DNA from: AM-1111 sp046302135
GTDB lineage: Bacteria > Bacteroidota > Bacteroidia > B-17B0 > Aurantibacillaceae
Length of the DNA: 64,000 bases
Direction: 5' to 3'
Assembly: GCA_046302135.1 (NCBI GenBank)
Contig: JBKCIQ010000047.1
Coordinates: 39,817-103,816 of the forward strand
This document shows positions 54,098 through 62,204 of this stretch, one piece after another. The notes beneath the pieces are model-generated. The model ran no database searches, was not told the origin of the DNA, and was given only the letters and a program-made list of their open reading frames with translations. How positions within the stretch are numbered: the first letter of the stretch is position 1; every line of letters starts with the position of its first letter. Position numbers and translations under genes: made by a program.

Positions 54098-54781
54098 ATG
54101 TCAACCACAAAAATAGCATCGCTTGTAAAAAAAGAGTTTACTCTGGAGTTTCGTCAGCGGACCTCATTAGGCGGGGTAATTTTGTATTTAATTGGCTGTG
54201 TATATCTGTGCTATCTGGCAGTTCAGAAAATAAATTCTGCACCGGTCTGGAAAATGAAGGAAAAAATGGAATGGAATGCCTTGTTGTGGATTCTATTATT
54301 TTTTAATGCAATTATTACTGTTTCCCGCTCTTTTTCTTCTGAAACAAAAGGACGTTCAATATACAGTTTCTCTATTTATAAGCCTTCGGATTTCATTGCC
54401 TCCAAGCTTATATATAACATGATTTTGGTTTTGGCAGTAAGTTTATTGGGCTATTTTTTCTTTGCTGTTTTTGTGGGGAATCCGGTTAACAATCAGTTGC
54501 TCTTTTTAGTTAATTTGATCTTATCTGCAATTGCATTTTCCGGTATTTTAACCCTTACTTCAGGTATAGCATCCAAAACCACCGGAGGATTTACACTGAT
54601 GTCCATTTTGAGTATTCCTTTATTGTTTCCAATGCTATTGCTGGCAATGCGAATTTCACTTATGGCTACCATAGGTTCGGATTTTGCAGAATGTGTGAAT
54701 TATCTTTTGGGATTATTCATTTTAAATACAATAATTGCATCGCTTTGTTTGATGCTATTTCCGTACCTTTGGAGAGAGTAA
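54098..54781 (+). CDS. ccmB: Heme exporter membrane subunit CcmB
   Basis: 227 aa from the ATG at 54098. A longer frame starts at 54065, but homologues as I recall them begin with SLVKKEFTLEFRQ near the N-terminus, and a TACTTTTG box (54082-54089) lies between the two ATGs. Six membrane helices are visible. CcmB is the permease of the CcmAB ABC unit used in cytochrome c maturation. ccmA is not present next to it. It is followed directly by ccmC. Confidence 0.88.
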   Translation: MSTTKIASLVKKEFTLEFRQRTSLGGVILYLIGCVYLCYLAVQKINSAPVWKMKEKMEWNALLWILLFFNAIITVSRSFSSETKGRSIYSFSIYKPSDFIASKLIYNMILVLAVSLLGYFFFAVFVGNPVNNQLLFLVNLILSAIAFSGILTLTSGIASKTTGGFTLMSILSIPLLFPMLLLAMRISLMATIGSDFAECVNYLLGLFILNTIIASLCLMLFPYLWRE

Positions 54782-54785
54782 TTTG

Positions 54786-55448
54786 ATGAATTCTGTTTGG
54801 AAAATATTAGGAGGAGCCTTGGTCATTTACTCGGTAATAGGAGGCTTTCTCATTCCTGTGCCTGATGTTAACCGATTGTCAGAATCAATCCGCAATGTTT
54901 ATTTTCATGTGCCGATGTGGTTCACCATGATTGCCTTGCTAAGTTACTCTGTAGTCAAAGCTTTGCAACACCTTAGCTCTTCTTCTACCGAAACAGAAAT
55001 TGCTTCCTCTCAATCTGCACTTGCTTCAGTTCCGTTTGCAATTATTGGTTTAATCACCGGAAGCGTTTGGGCAAAATTTACATGGGGTACTTATTGGACT
55101 GATGACCCAAAACTGAATGGAGTAGCCGCTACACTTTTAATTTATCTTGCTTATTTTTTACTTCGTGCCAGTATATCAGATGAGCAAAAGAAGGCTAGAA
55201 TTTCCGCAGTGTATAATATTTTTGCCTATGTAATGATGATTGTTTTCATTCTCATAATCCCACGATTTAAAGACTCACTACATCCGGGAAACGGAGGTAA
55301 TCCTGCCGTGGGTCAGTATGACATGAACAATACCATGAGACTTGTTTTTTATCCGGCTGTTGTTGGTTGGATAATAATTGGCGTTTGGATCACGCAGCTT
55401 AGAATCCGAACAGAGAAAATTAAAAGAAAAATTATATACAATGAGTAA
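54786..55448 (+). CDS. ccmC: Cytochrome c maturation heme-handling protein CcmC
   Basis: 220 aa. The tryptophan-rich heme-binding motif is WGTYW (residues 100-104), within WAKFTWGTYWTDDPKLN. Possible heme-ligand histidines are His41 (YFHVPMW) and the one in DSLHPGNGG. Six membrane helices are predicted. CcmC loads heme onto CcmE. A TTG just before the ATG is ignored as a start. Its end overlaps the following small gene by eight bases. Confidence 0.9.
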   Translation: MNSVWKILGGALVIYSVIGGFLIPVPDVNRLSESIRNVYFHVPMWFTMIALLSYSVVKALQHLSSSSTETEIASSQSALASVPFAIIGLITGSVWAKFTWGTYWTDDPKLNGVAATLLIYLAYFLLRASISDEQKKARISAVYNIFAYVMMIVFILIIPRFKDSLHPGNGGNPAVGQYDMNNTMRLVFYPAVVGWIIIGVWITQLRIRTEKIKRKIIYNE

Positions 55449-55665
55449 ATCATTTTTTTATACTGTTATATTGGTTTTATTTACGTTAATCTCCTACTCT
55501 CAGCAAGAGGTGGAAATGGCAGATAAATTTTATACAGAGGGTAAAGTATATGTGGTGGTGATTGTAGTCTCTGTGCTGGTAGTTGGGATGTTAGCCTATT
55601 TATTTCTGATGGATAGAAAAATATCAAGACTAGAAAAAGAAGTTCAAAACAAGAAAAGCCATTAA
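55441..55665 (+). CDS. CcmD-like small membrane protein
   Basis: 74 aa from the ATG at 55441; a longer upstream frame overlaps ccmC and is rejected. An N-terminal hydrophobic segment (signal or helix) and a second helix (VYVVVIVVSVLVVGMLAYLFLM) are followed by a basic tail, DRKISRLEKEVQNKK. Size and position between ccmC and ccmE suit CcmD, which helps release heme-loaded CcmE. The similarity is one of layout. Confidence 0.7.
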   Translation: MSKSFFYTVILVLFTLISYSQQEVEMADKFYTEGKVYVVVIVVSVLVVGMLAYLFLMDRKISRLEKEVQNKKSH

Positions 55666-55667
55666 AA

Positions 55668-56069
55668 ATGAAAAAGGTTCATATTTTTTTGATTTGTCTA
55701 TTTGCACTGTTAATAGGAGCAATGGTTTTTTTGCTTTCAGGTGAAACAAGTCAGTACCTAACATTTGCTGATGCCGAGAAAAAAGGGATAGATGAATTTA
55801 AAGTAAACGGCATTTTGGATAAAAATTATCCGATTGTTTACGAGCCTCAAATGAATGCTAACTTATGTACTTTTTACCTAAAGGATAAAAAAGGCAATAC
55901 AAAAAAAGTGTTACTAAAAGCAAGTAAGCCCCGTGATTTAGAAAAGTCAGGGCCTGATGACGAGATTGTAATAGAAGGTAAACTGGTTAACAATGAATTT
56001 CATGTAGAGAAAGATGGCATTCAACTCAAGTGCCCTTCAAAATACAACAAAGGAAAACCTGAAGCTTAG
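55668..56069 (+). CDS. ccmE: Heme chaperone CcmE, C-x-x-x-Y variant
   Basis: 133 aa. One N-terminal membrane anchor (about 5-25) and an OB-fold domain (GILDKNYPIVYEPQMNANLC, LLKASKPRDLEKSGPDDEIVIEGK). In classical CcmE the heme attaches to His of an HxxxY motif. Here the corresponding C-terminal motif is C-P-S-K-Y, Cys122 to Tyr126. A CxxxY form is known from archaea and some bacteria that use a variant System I. It ends the ccm cluster, three bases after the ccmD-like gene. Confidence 0.88.
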   Translation: MKKVHIFLICLFALLIGAMVFLLSGETSQYLTFADAEKKGIDEFKVNGILDKNYPIVYEPQMNANLCTFYLKDKKGNTKKVLLKASKPRDLEKSGPDDEIVIEGKLVNNEFHVEKDGIQLKCPSKYNKGKPEA

Positions 56070-56073
56070 TTAA

Positions 56074-57702
56074 TTAATTCTGCTTTAAAAATTTTGTTAC
56101 AGAGCGTTTTCCATTTATATCGCAAGTAATAAAGTACATTCCTGACTTTAGATTTGAGATGTCTAAAATAGTTTCATTTTGCTGAGATTGACAGTCAACT
56201 TCCATTTTTAATCCCAAATAATTGTAGACTTCAAAATTTTCAAGCATGTAGTCGGTTGTTTTTACTGTAATAATTTTATTAGCGGGATTAGGAAATATTT
56301 GTATCAATTCATCATGTGAAAAGTCCAAAGTGCTTGGTACTGTAGTGCAAAGTAAAGTTGATGAGCCACCACTGGCAGTTGTGCTGGTTACGTTTATTGA
56401 GTTCCATAACAGAAGTGTGATTGGATTAATTGAGGTAACAGATGGTGTAGGGTTCATTTGAACAGTTGCCGCGCCTGTTTCGTTGCAACCGTTGTTCCCA
56501 TTTGCATCACATTTTAAAAAATAAATATCTGAACCGGTTACTCCAAATGACTTTGTATTACCAACCAAGGCAAAGCCTCCATCGTTGGTGTTACAAATTG
56601 CGGATGCAAATTCTTGTGCAGCCCCGCCATATGTTTTAGACCAAAGGTGATTTCCTACAGAGTCTAAACGCAAAACGTATGCATCGTAATTTCCGGAACC
56701 AAAACTTTTTGTATATCCGCTTACCAAATAATCCCCGTTAGGAGCTGAAATAATATCGTAAGCAATATCAAGGCTATCACCACCATATGTGTGGGCCCAT
56801 GCAATGTTTCCGGAGCTATCAGATTTCATAACAAGTACATCGTTCTGTCCCTGCCCATAACCATCGGTCCACCCGGCCAAAACATAGCCTCCATCGTTAG
56901 TGGGTTGCACCCCATAGCAGTTATTGTATCCACCGCAACTATATTTTTTCATCCACATAAAATTTCCGCTCGAACTGATTTTACAAATTGTGAATTCATT
57001 ATACGGAATCATCATAGGCGAATAACTACTGCAGGTACCAAACAACATAAAACTACCATCATTGTTTTCAACTACTTTCTGAGCCTCATCGTTACTTGGC
57101 CCACCAATAGTTATAGCCCAAACAGCGTTTCCTGCCGAGTCTGTTTTAATGGCATGTAGGTCGTAGCCACCTGCAGAAAAACTACTGGATAATCCTGTAA
57201 TGATGAAACCATGGTCACTAGTTTCTTTTATAGAATGCCCATAATCATAATCCGGCCCACCATAAATTTTAGACCACAACAAGTTTCCGCTCGGACTTAC
57301 TTTCAATAAATATGTATTACCGTATGGTTGAGAATTGAAAGAAAAAGTAGTTCCAATTAGGGCATAATTTCCGTCTGATGTAGGAGTCATGCCTTGAATG
57401 GTTTCAGAAATTGTACTTCCATAGGTTTTACCCCAGTTTAAGTTGCCTAGACTATCTACGTCAATTAAATAAGTTTTAAAAGGGCCATATTGACCGGTAC
57501 CTGAAAAACCTCCAATTAAAAATCCTCCGCCAGACTTGGGGTATATGCAAGTTGCATCTTCAAATCCCAGGTGGTTGTAGGTTCTTTGGAATTGAGTTTG
57601 AGATTGAAGAAGACTAAAAATAAAAGGAAGAAAACAAGCTATAATCTTTGCCTTAAATAACCTTCTTTTTTGTGGGATAAAACGAGTTTTAAAATGCTTC
57701 AT
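56074..57702 (-). CDS. Secreted beta-propeller-like repeat protein with T9SS sorting domain
   Basis: 542 aa. A signal peptide (CFLPFIFSLLQSQ) is followed by about seven repeats of roughly 50 residues built as GNxxWxKTYGG...DGGYxLxGxT, e.g. DGGYVLAGWTDGYGQG. The last 75 residues (IFPNPANKIITVKT onward to FLKQN) are a T9SS sorting domain. The repeat type is common in secreted Bacteroidota proteins whose role is unknown. It is convergent with ccmE, with five bases between. Confidence 0.8.
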   Translation of the reverse strand: MKHFKTRFIPQKRRLFKAKIIACFLPFIFSLLQSQTQFQRTYNHLGFEDATCIYPKSGGGFLIGGFSGTGQYGPFKTYLIDVDSLGNLNWGKTYGSTISETIQGMTPTSDGNYALIGTTFSFNSQPYGNTYLLKVSPSGNLLWSKIYGGPDYDYGHSIKETSDHGFIITGLSSSFSAGGYDLHAIKTDSAGNAVWAITIGGPSNDEAQKVVENNDGSFMLFGTCSSYSPMMIPYNEFTICKISSSGNFMWMKKYSCGGYNNCYGVQPTNDGGYVLAGWTDGYGQGQNDVLVMKSDSSGNIAWAHTYGGDSLDIAYDIISAPNGDYLVSGYTKSFGSGNYDAYVLRLDSVGNHLWSKTYGGAAQEFASAICNTNDGGFALVGNTKSFGVTGSDIYFLKCDANGNNGCNETGAATVQMNPTPSVTSINPITLLLWNSINVTSTTASGGSSTLLCTTVPSTLDFSHDELIQIFPNPANKIITVKTTDYMLENFEVYNYLGLKMEVDCQSQQNETILDISNLKSGMYFITCDINGKRSVTKFLKQN

Positions 57703-57822
57703 AAATGTTTCTCAAATTAAAATAGGACTGAATTTATAAAAAATAATTCAGATGAGATTATGTAAAAAAGTTGGTAGCATTGATTTTTAGAATTAAAGCG
57801 TAATTTTATTTAAAAAGAAAAT

Positions 57823-57853
57823 AAAAAACCCCATCCCGAGAAGGACAGGGTTT
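57823..57853 (-). terminator. Terminator of the lipoprotein pair
   Basis: On the minus strand, AAACCCTG (from 57853) pairs imperfectly with a GGGGTTT segment (to 57826), followed by further Ts. It lies 18 bases after the stop of the first lipoprotein gene on this strand. Confidence 0.55.
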
Positions 57854-57870
57854 AATAAAAAAACACTAGT

Positions 57871-58467
57871 TTACTTTTTATTCATCTCTTCCATTTCCTT
57901 GTCTGTCAATAAATCTAAACCTGTTGCTTTTACCGTTACGCTTTCATCACCGGTTTTTACATAGGTTGGTAAAACTTTAGTGCCCTTACCAAATTTATTT
58001 ATAAGAGAATTTAGCCATAATTTTCGCCCATGAACAACGCGTTCAACTCTAATGTTGGTCCAATAATCAATATTCGGATTAGCCTCAATTAGCGAATAAA
58101 GAGCTTTATCGTAAGTTGGATCGTTAGCCAGTTTGGAAGTGGCTCTTAGATTACCTCTTTTCATTCTCCATCTATTAAACCTTGCCCTTAACGTTTGATT
58201 ATTATTATCATTAATTGTTACTTTGGCATCTGTACCTTGCTGATGGGCAACCAAAGTTAACTGTTTGTAATCCTTTACTTGTTCTTTAGTAACCATTATA
58301 TTTCTTTTGAATGTAAGGGTAGCTGTAGCTTTGAATTCTCCTCTAGAAATAGCAGGCATTGCTTCAAAAACTACAGGTACGTAATTCGTGTTGTTGACAT
58401 GGTAAGTGTCAAGGCAAGAGGTGAGTCCCAGCAACATTACCGGGAGGAAAAATAATAATTTCTTCAT
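57871..58467 (-). CDS. Putative lipoprotein, paralogue of its neighbour
   Basis: 198 aa. Lipobox LLGLTSC (about residue 18). The mature part contains YFxA-type strands, KDYKQLTLVAHQQGTDAK and a segment NIDYWTNIRVERVVHGRKLW. The last part, about residues 128-190, aligns by eye with the end of the upstream gene product (LDYVTNVRFKRSVSRSPYL). It starts nine bases after that gene's stop. I know no function for this family. Confidence 0.68.
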   Translation of the reverse strand: MKKLLFFLPVMLLGLTSCLDTYHVNNTNYVPVVFEAMPAISRGEFKATATLTFKRNIMVTKEQVKDYKQLTLVAHQQGTDAKVTINDNNNQTLRARFNRWRMKRGNLRATSKLANDPTYDKALYSLIEANPNIDYWTNIRVERVVHGRKLWLNSLINKFGKGTKVLPTYVKTGDESVTVKATGLDLLTDKEMEEMNKK

Positions 58468-58476
58468 GGTTGAAAA

Positions 58477-58953
58477 TTATTTTTTGTTTTTAGTCTTCAA
58501 ATTGATCCCTTTTGCAATAACTTCTGTTGTCATTTCTCTTTTACCAATGTTAAGACTTCTTAAATAAGGACTTCTTGAAACACTTCTCTTGAATCTTACG
58601 TTGGTAACATAATCTAAATCTTTATATTTTTCATTGAAGTTGTAAATTGCAACTTTCTCATCAAAATCTTTTGGATAATAGTAATTATTAAAACTTCCCT
58701 CGTAGTAGTTTCTGCTTCCAAAAGTCCAATTAAATACTCTTATTTGTTTTTGGTCATTCCATCTGATAACATTCACAAATAAAAATGATTTTATTGAAAC
58801 TTTTGCTGAGGCGGAAAGGTCATCAGAGAGTTCATAGTCTGATCTACTCATGTAAGCTACTGGAGCAGAAACTTCTTCTCTAGTAATTTTTGTAACTGAA
58901 GAACATGAAGCAAGTGAAATTGCTACTAGTGAAAAATAAAGTAATTTTTTCAT
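58477..58953 (-). CDS. Putative lipoprotein, paralogue of its neighbour
   Basis: 158 aa. Lipobox SLASC at about residue 17. The conserved C-terminal segment LDYVTNVRFKRS parallels the next gene's product. There is a Lys/Tyr-rich middle (SFNNYYYPKDF). The two genes form an operon preceded by tandem and inverted TGAGGAAA elements (59010-59037) and by no TANNTTTG box. This suggests regulation by an unidentified factor. Confidence 0.68.
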   Translation of the reverse strand: MKKLLYFSLVAISLASCSSVTKITREEVSAPVAYMSRSDYELSDDLSASAKVSIKSFLFVNVIRWNDQKQIRVFNWTFGSRNYYEGSFNNYYYPKDFDEKVAIYNFNEKYKDLDYVTNVRFKRSVSRSPYLRSLNIGKREMTTEVIAKGINLKTKNKK

Positions 58954-59009
58954 TTGGGGTTATGATATTTATTTTTTACCTACTCGTATCGCTTTTCGGT
59001 TTCCGCGTC

Positions 59010-59037
59010 TGAGGAAATTTTTCCTCATTTTTCCTCA
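59010..59037 (-). promoter_or_regulatory. TGAGGAAA repeat cluster upstream of the lipoprotein pair
   Basis: A perfect inverted repeat TGAGGAAA (59010-59017) and TTTCCTCA (59020-59027) has a 2-base centre. A second TTTTTCCTCA copy follows directly (59028-59037), a perfect tandem of the 10-mer at 59018-59027. The cluster begins 57 bases before the ATG of the minus-strand lipoprotein gene. It could be an operator for a dimeric or tandemly bound regulator. Confidence 0.5.
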
Positions 59038-59139
59038 AATTTATAAATTTTAACAATTGGCGCAAATTTTTTTTTTTAGATGTAAGTAGAATTAGCATCG
59101 TTGTAGCAATTCTTTTCATTGATTGGGTTGTTTTGGCAA

Positions 59140-59979
59140 TCAAATTTTTACGATTCTAAAATGTTTGCACTTTAAAAAAGTGTTTTTCATTATTACGTAA
59201 TACACTCCTTGAGGCAAGTTCGAAATATTGATTTCGTTTGATTTAATCGCAAACTCACCTTCTTTATGTAGTTTCCAAAATTGATCGTAAATTTCAAACT
59301 TATAATTGCTCATGTCGAGTAAATTAAAATTTATATGATCTGTGACGGGGTTAGGAAAAACAATTATTTTATCTTCGGAATTAGTGATTTCTTCCTGCGA
59401 TGTTGTGCAATTGATAAATGAGATTGGAATGTTTACGCATGACTGAATATAGTTCGGGCAAATAGACGGGGCGGCAGTAACGTTATATACACCATTATTG
59501 GTAATATACAGAGAGTCGTCATTCGCACCAGAAATCGGAGAGCCATTATTAGTCCACTGTATAGATAGCTCGTAAGGGGGATTCAACACAAGCAAAACAC
59601 TATCGCCATTACAACAAGGTAAATTTCCCACGGTCATCACAGTTACCGGAAGAAAATTCCAGCTATCAACTAAAAATTGAGGAGACATTTCTGTGCATCC
59701 ATTTTGGGTTGCAGATACAGAGAACATACTTCCGGCGTGTATATTTGAATTCACAACAAAATACTGATTTGTTGCATTGCCTATCGGGTTACCATTCATG
59801 TACCACTGATAAGAATCAAAAGCCTGGGTCCAAAGTGTGTCTATCGAGTTGGGACACATTACAGGTATTGACGTAATCGTTGGGTTGTGCGGACACTGAG
59901 AAAAAGAAATATTGCCTATAAGGCAAAAAAACAAAATGTAAAAAAATCGTTTCACTTTAGTTGAGTTTTTATATTGCAA
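59140..59979 (-). CDS. Secreted Ig-like protein with T9SS sorting domain
   Basis: 279 aa. Signal peptide (FFYILFFCLIGNISFS) near residue 25. The middle has Cys-rich repeats of bacterial Ig/PKD-like type with YQWYMNGNPIGN and SIQWTNNGSPISG. The C-terminal 75 residues, starting IIVFPNPVTDHINF, are the T9SS sorting domain ending KHFRIVKI. It lies three bases from the stop-side end of the prolyl oligopeptidase reading, on the same strand, so it may be co-transcribed after that gene. Function unknown. Confidence 0.75.
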   Translation of the reverse strand: MQYKNSTKVKRFFYILFFCLIGNISFSQCPHNPTITSIPVMCPNSIDTLWTQAFDSYQWYMNGNPIGNATNQYFVVNSNIHAGSMFSVSATQNGCTEMSPQFLVDSWNFLPVTVMTVGNLPCCNGDSVLLVLNPPYELSIQWTNNGSPISGANDDSLYITNNGVYNVTAAPSICPNYIQSCVNIPISFINCTTSQEEITNSEDKIIVFPNPVTDHINFNLLDMSNYKFEIYDQFWKLHKEGEFAIKSNEINISNLPQGVYYVIMKNTFLKCKHFRIVKI

Positions 59980-59981
59980 AG

Positions 59982-62075
59982 TTAATACTCCACTCCCAAA
60001 TTATAAAAAACAAAGCTCCAGATATCAGTAAATTCTTCTATCTGTTTGGTAGTAGGCTTGCCGCTTCCGTGTCCGGCATTTTCATCTATTCGTATTAAAG
60101 TTGGATTTTTACCTTGCTGGTTAGCCTGTAAAGTCGAAATAAATTTGAATGAATGTGCAGGCACAACCCTGTCATCATGGTCGGCGGTAGTAACTAATGT
60201 TGCGGGATAAGAATTTTTTTTCACGTTATGAAGTGGTGAATATTTATACAAACATTCAAACTCGTTTTTGTTTTCACTGAGTCCGTAATCTACGCTCCAG
60301 GCCCTTCCAATAGTAAACAAATGATAACGCAGCATATCCAACACTCCAACTGTAGGTATGCAAACTTTTGCAATATCAGGTCTTTGAGTCATTACAGCAC
60401 CAATTAAAAGTCCACCATTACTTCTCCCATGAATTGCAAGTTTTTCATGTGAGGTATATTTTTCCTTCGCCAAATATTCAGCGGCCGCAATGAAATCATC
60501 AAATACATTTTGTTTATTGCACTTTATTCCTGCCTGATGCCAGGCCTCTCCATACTCGTCTCCTCCTCTAATGTTGGCAACGCAGTAAATTCCTCCGGCC
60601 TCCATAAAAACAGTGCGGTCTATCCTAAACTCCGGAGCGTAATGGCTCTGAAATCCTCCGTAGCCAAAAAGAAAACATGGATTACTTCCGTTTAGCGTTA
60701 CGCCTTTTTTATGCGTGATGAACATCGGAATTTTTGTTCCGTCCTTACTCGGATAAAATACTTGTTTGGTTTCGTATTCCTCGCTCTTGAACGGGATGAT
60801 GGGAAAGAAAATCCGTTTAGAAGTTCCAACATTTCCATCATAAAAATAAACATTGTCAGGAGTGGTAAATGACACTACTGAGTAAAAGGCACTTTTTTCT
60901 TTCCTGCTGCTGTTCCATCCGTTTACCGTACATAACCCATTCAGTTTTATTTCTCTGATTTGCTTCCCGTTTAAGTCGAAAACAAATAGTTTACTGGATA
61001 CATCACGTAAATAATTACAAACAATCTGATCACCCACAAAGTAAACACCATTTAAAACATCTTTTTGTTCAGAAATCACTTCAACCCAGTTTTCCTGCTG
61101 AGGTTTGTTCACATTAAATTTCATCAATCGAAAGTTTGGCGCTTTCCAATTGGTTCTAATATAAATTTCCTCGCCAACATTGTCTACAACTCCGTACTCG
61201 TTTTCAAAATTATCTACCAGATTTATCCATTCACTTCCATTCACCAAATCCTTCATCATTAAATTTTGTCCGCTGGTACTCTCACTCCCGTAAATAAAAA
61301 TAAATCTTTCATCCTCGATCAATGAGGCGCTGAAATTTCTTTCGCCATGTTTGAGATCCTGATGAACCAATTGATCTTTGGATTGCTCAGTTCCTACTTT
61401 GTGATAATAGATTTTATGAAAACGATTTTGTTGAGTATAAACTCCTTCTTTTGGGGTATCGTACCTACTATAATAAAATCCGTTTCCCTGCCAGGCAATA
61501 TCAGAAAACTTCACCCATTCAATTTTATCTTTCAACTCTTGTTTTGTTGCCACTTCCATTACGTGAATTTCTACCCAATCACTTCCAGCCCTAGAAACTC
61601 CGAATGCCATGTATTTGTTGTCGCCACTAAATGAAAACCCACTTAAAGAAGAAGTGCCATCAGCCGAATAAGTATTCATATCCAGAAAAACCTGTTTTTT
61701 ATCTTTAAGGGACTTTTGAATCATCATTACAGGCTGGTTTTTCAAGCCATCGTTGTAAAAACAAAAAATATTTTCTCCTTTTTTAAAAGGCGTGCTCATT
61801 TTTTCAAAATTCCATAATTGCGTTAGTCTTTCTTTTATTTTGTTTCTGAATGGAATTTTATCCAAATAAGAAAAAGTTAGCTGATTTTGCTCTTTCACCC
61901 AAGCTTTGGTCTCCTGACTTCTATCGTCTTCCAACCATCTATATGGATCATTCACTTTTGTCCCGAAATAGTCATCGGTTTGAGCAACTATCTTAGTCTT
62001 AGGATAATTTAGCTGAGAATAGGTGTGTTTACTCTGTAAAACGAGTAAAATTGCCAGCAATAAATTCTTTTTCAT
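59982..62075 (-). CDS. Prolyl oligopeptidase (S9A family serine peptidase)
   Basis: 697 aa when started at the ATG at 62075, which gives a signal peptide (KKNLLLAILLVLQ, then SKHTYSQ). A start nine codons earlier is possible but adds a non-signal leader. The N-terminal seven-bladed propeller includes TDDYFGTKVNDPYRWLEDD. The catalytic alpha/beta domain has Ser in IHGRSNGGLL, Asp in ADHDDRVVPAHS and His in NAGHGSGKPT. It cleaves after proline in short peptides and is likely periplasmic because of the signal. Confidence 0.93.
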   Translation of the reverse strand: MKKNLLLAILLVLQSKHTYSQLNYPKTKIVAQTDDYFGTKVNDPYRWLEDDRSQETKAWVKEQNQLTFSYLDKIPFRNKIKERLTQLWNFEKMSTPFKKGENIFCFYNDGLKNQPVMMIQKSLKDKKQVFLDMNTYSADGTSSLSGFSFSGDNKYMAFGVSRAGSDWVEIHVMEVATKQELKDKIEWVKFSDIAWQGNGFYYSRYDTPKEGVYTQQNRFHKIYYHKVGTEQSKDQLVHQDLKHGERNFSASLIEDERFIFIYGSESTSGQNLMMKDLVNGSEWINLVDNFENEYGVVDNVGEEIYIRTNWKAPNFRLMKFNVNKPQQENWVEVISEQKDVLNGVYFVGDQIVCNYLRDVSSKLFVFDLNGKQIREIKLNGLCTVNGWNSSRKEKSAFYSVVSFTTPDNVYFYDGNVGTSKRIFFPIIPFKSEEYETKQVFYPSKDGTKIPMFITHKKGVTLNGSNPCFLFGYGGFQSHYAPEFRIDRTVFMEAGGIYCVANIRGGDEYGEAWHQAGIKCNKQNVFDDFIAAAEYLAKEKYTSHEKLAIHGRSNGGLLIGAVMTQRPDIAKVCIPTVGVLDMLRYHLFTIGRAWSVDYGLSENKNEFECLYKYSPLHNVKKNSYPATLVTTADHDDRVVPAHSFKFISTLQANQQGKNPTLIRIDENAGHGSGKPTTKQIEEFTDIWSFVFYNLGVEY

Positions 62076-62178
62076 TTTAGTTGGGTGAAAATTAATCATC
62101 ATACAAACTTACTTAAAAGCGCGCTTAAATCATTTCAATTTATTGTATTTTCCATTCTTAAACCTGAAGTATTTTTGA

Positions 62179-62186
62179 TAAATTTG
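62179..62186 (+). promoter_or_regulatory. -7 promoter box before gltX
   Basis: TAAATTTG at 62179-62186 matches TANNTTTG and lies 18 bases before the gltX ATG. A clear upstream TTTG at the right distance is not seen. Confidence 0.4.
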
Positions 62187-62204
62187 CAACGCTAAAAAAT
62201 CAGA

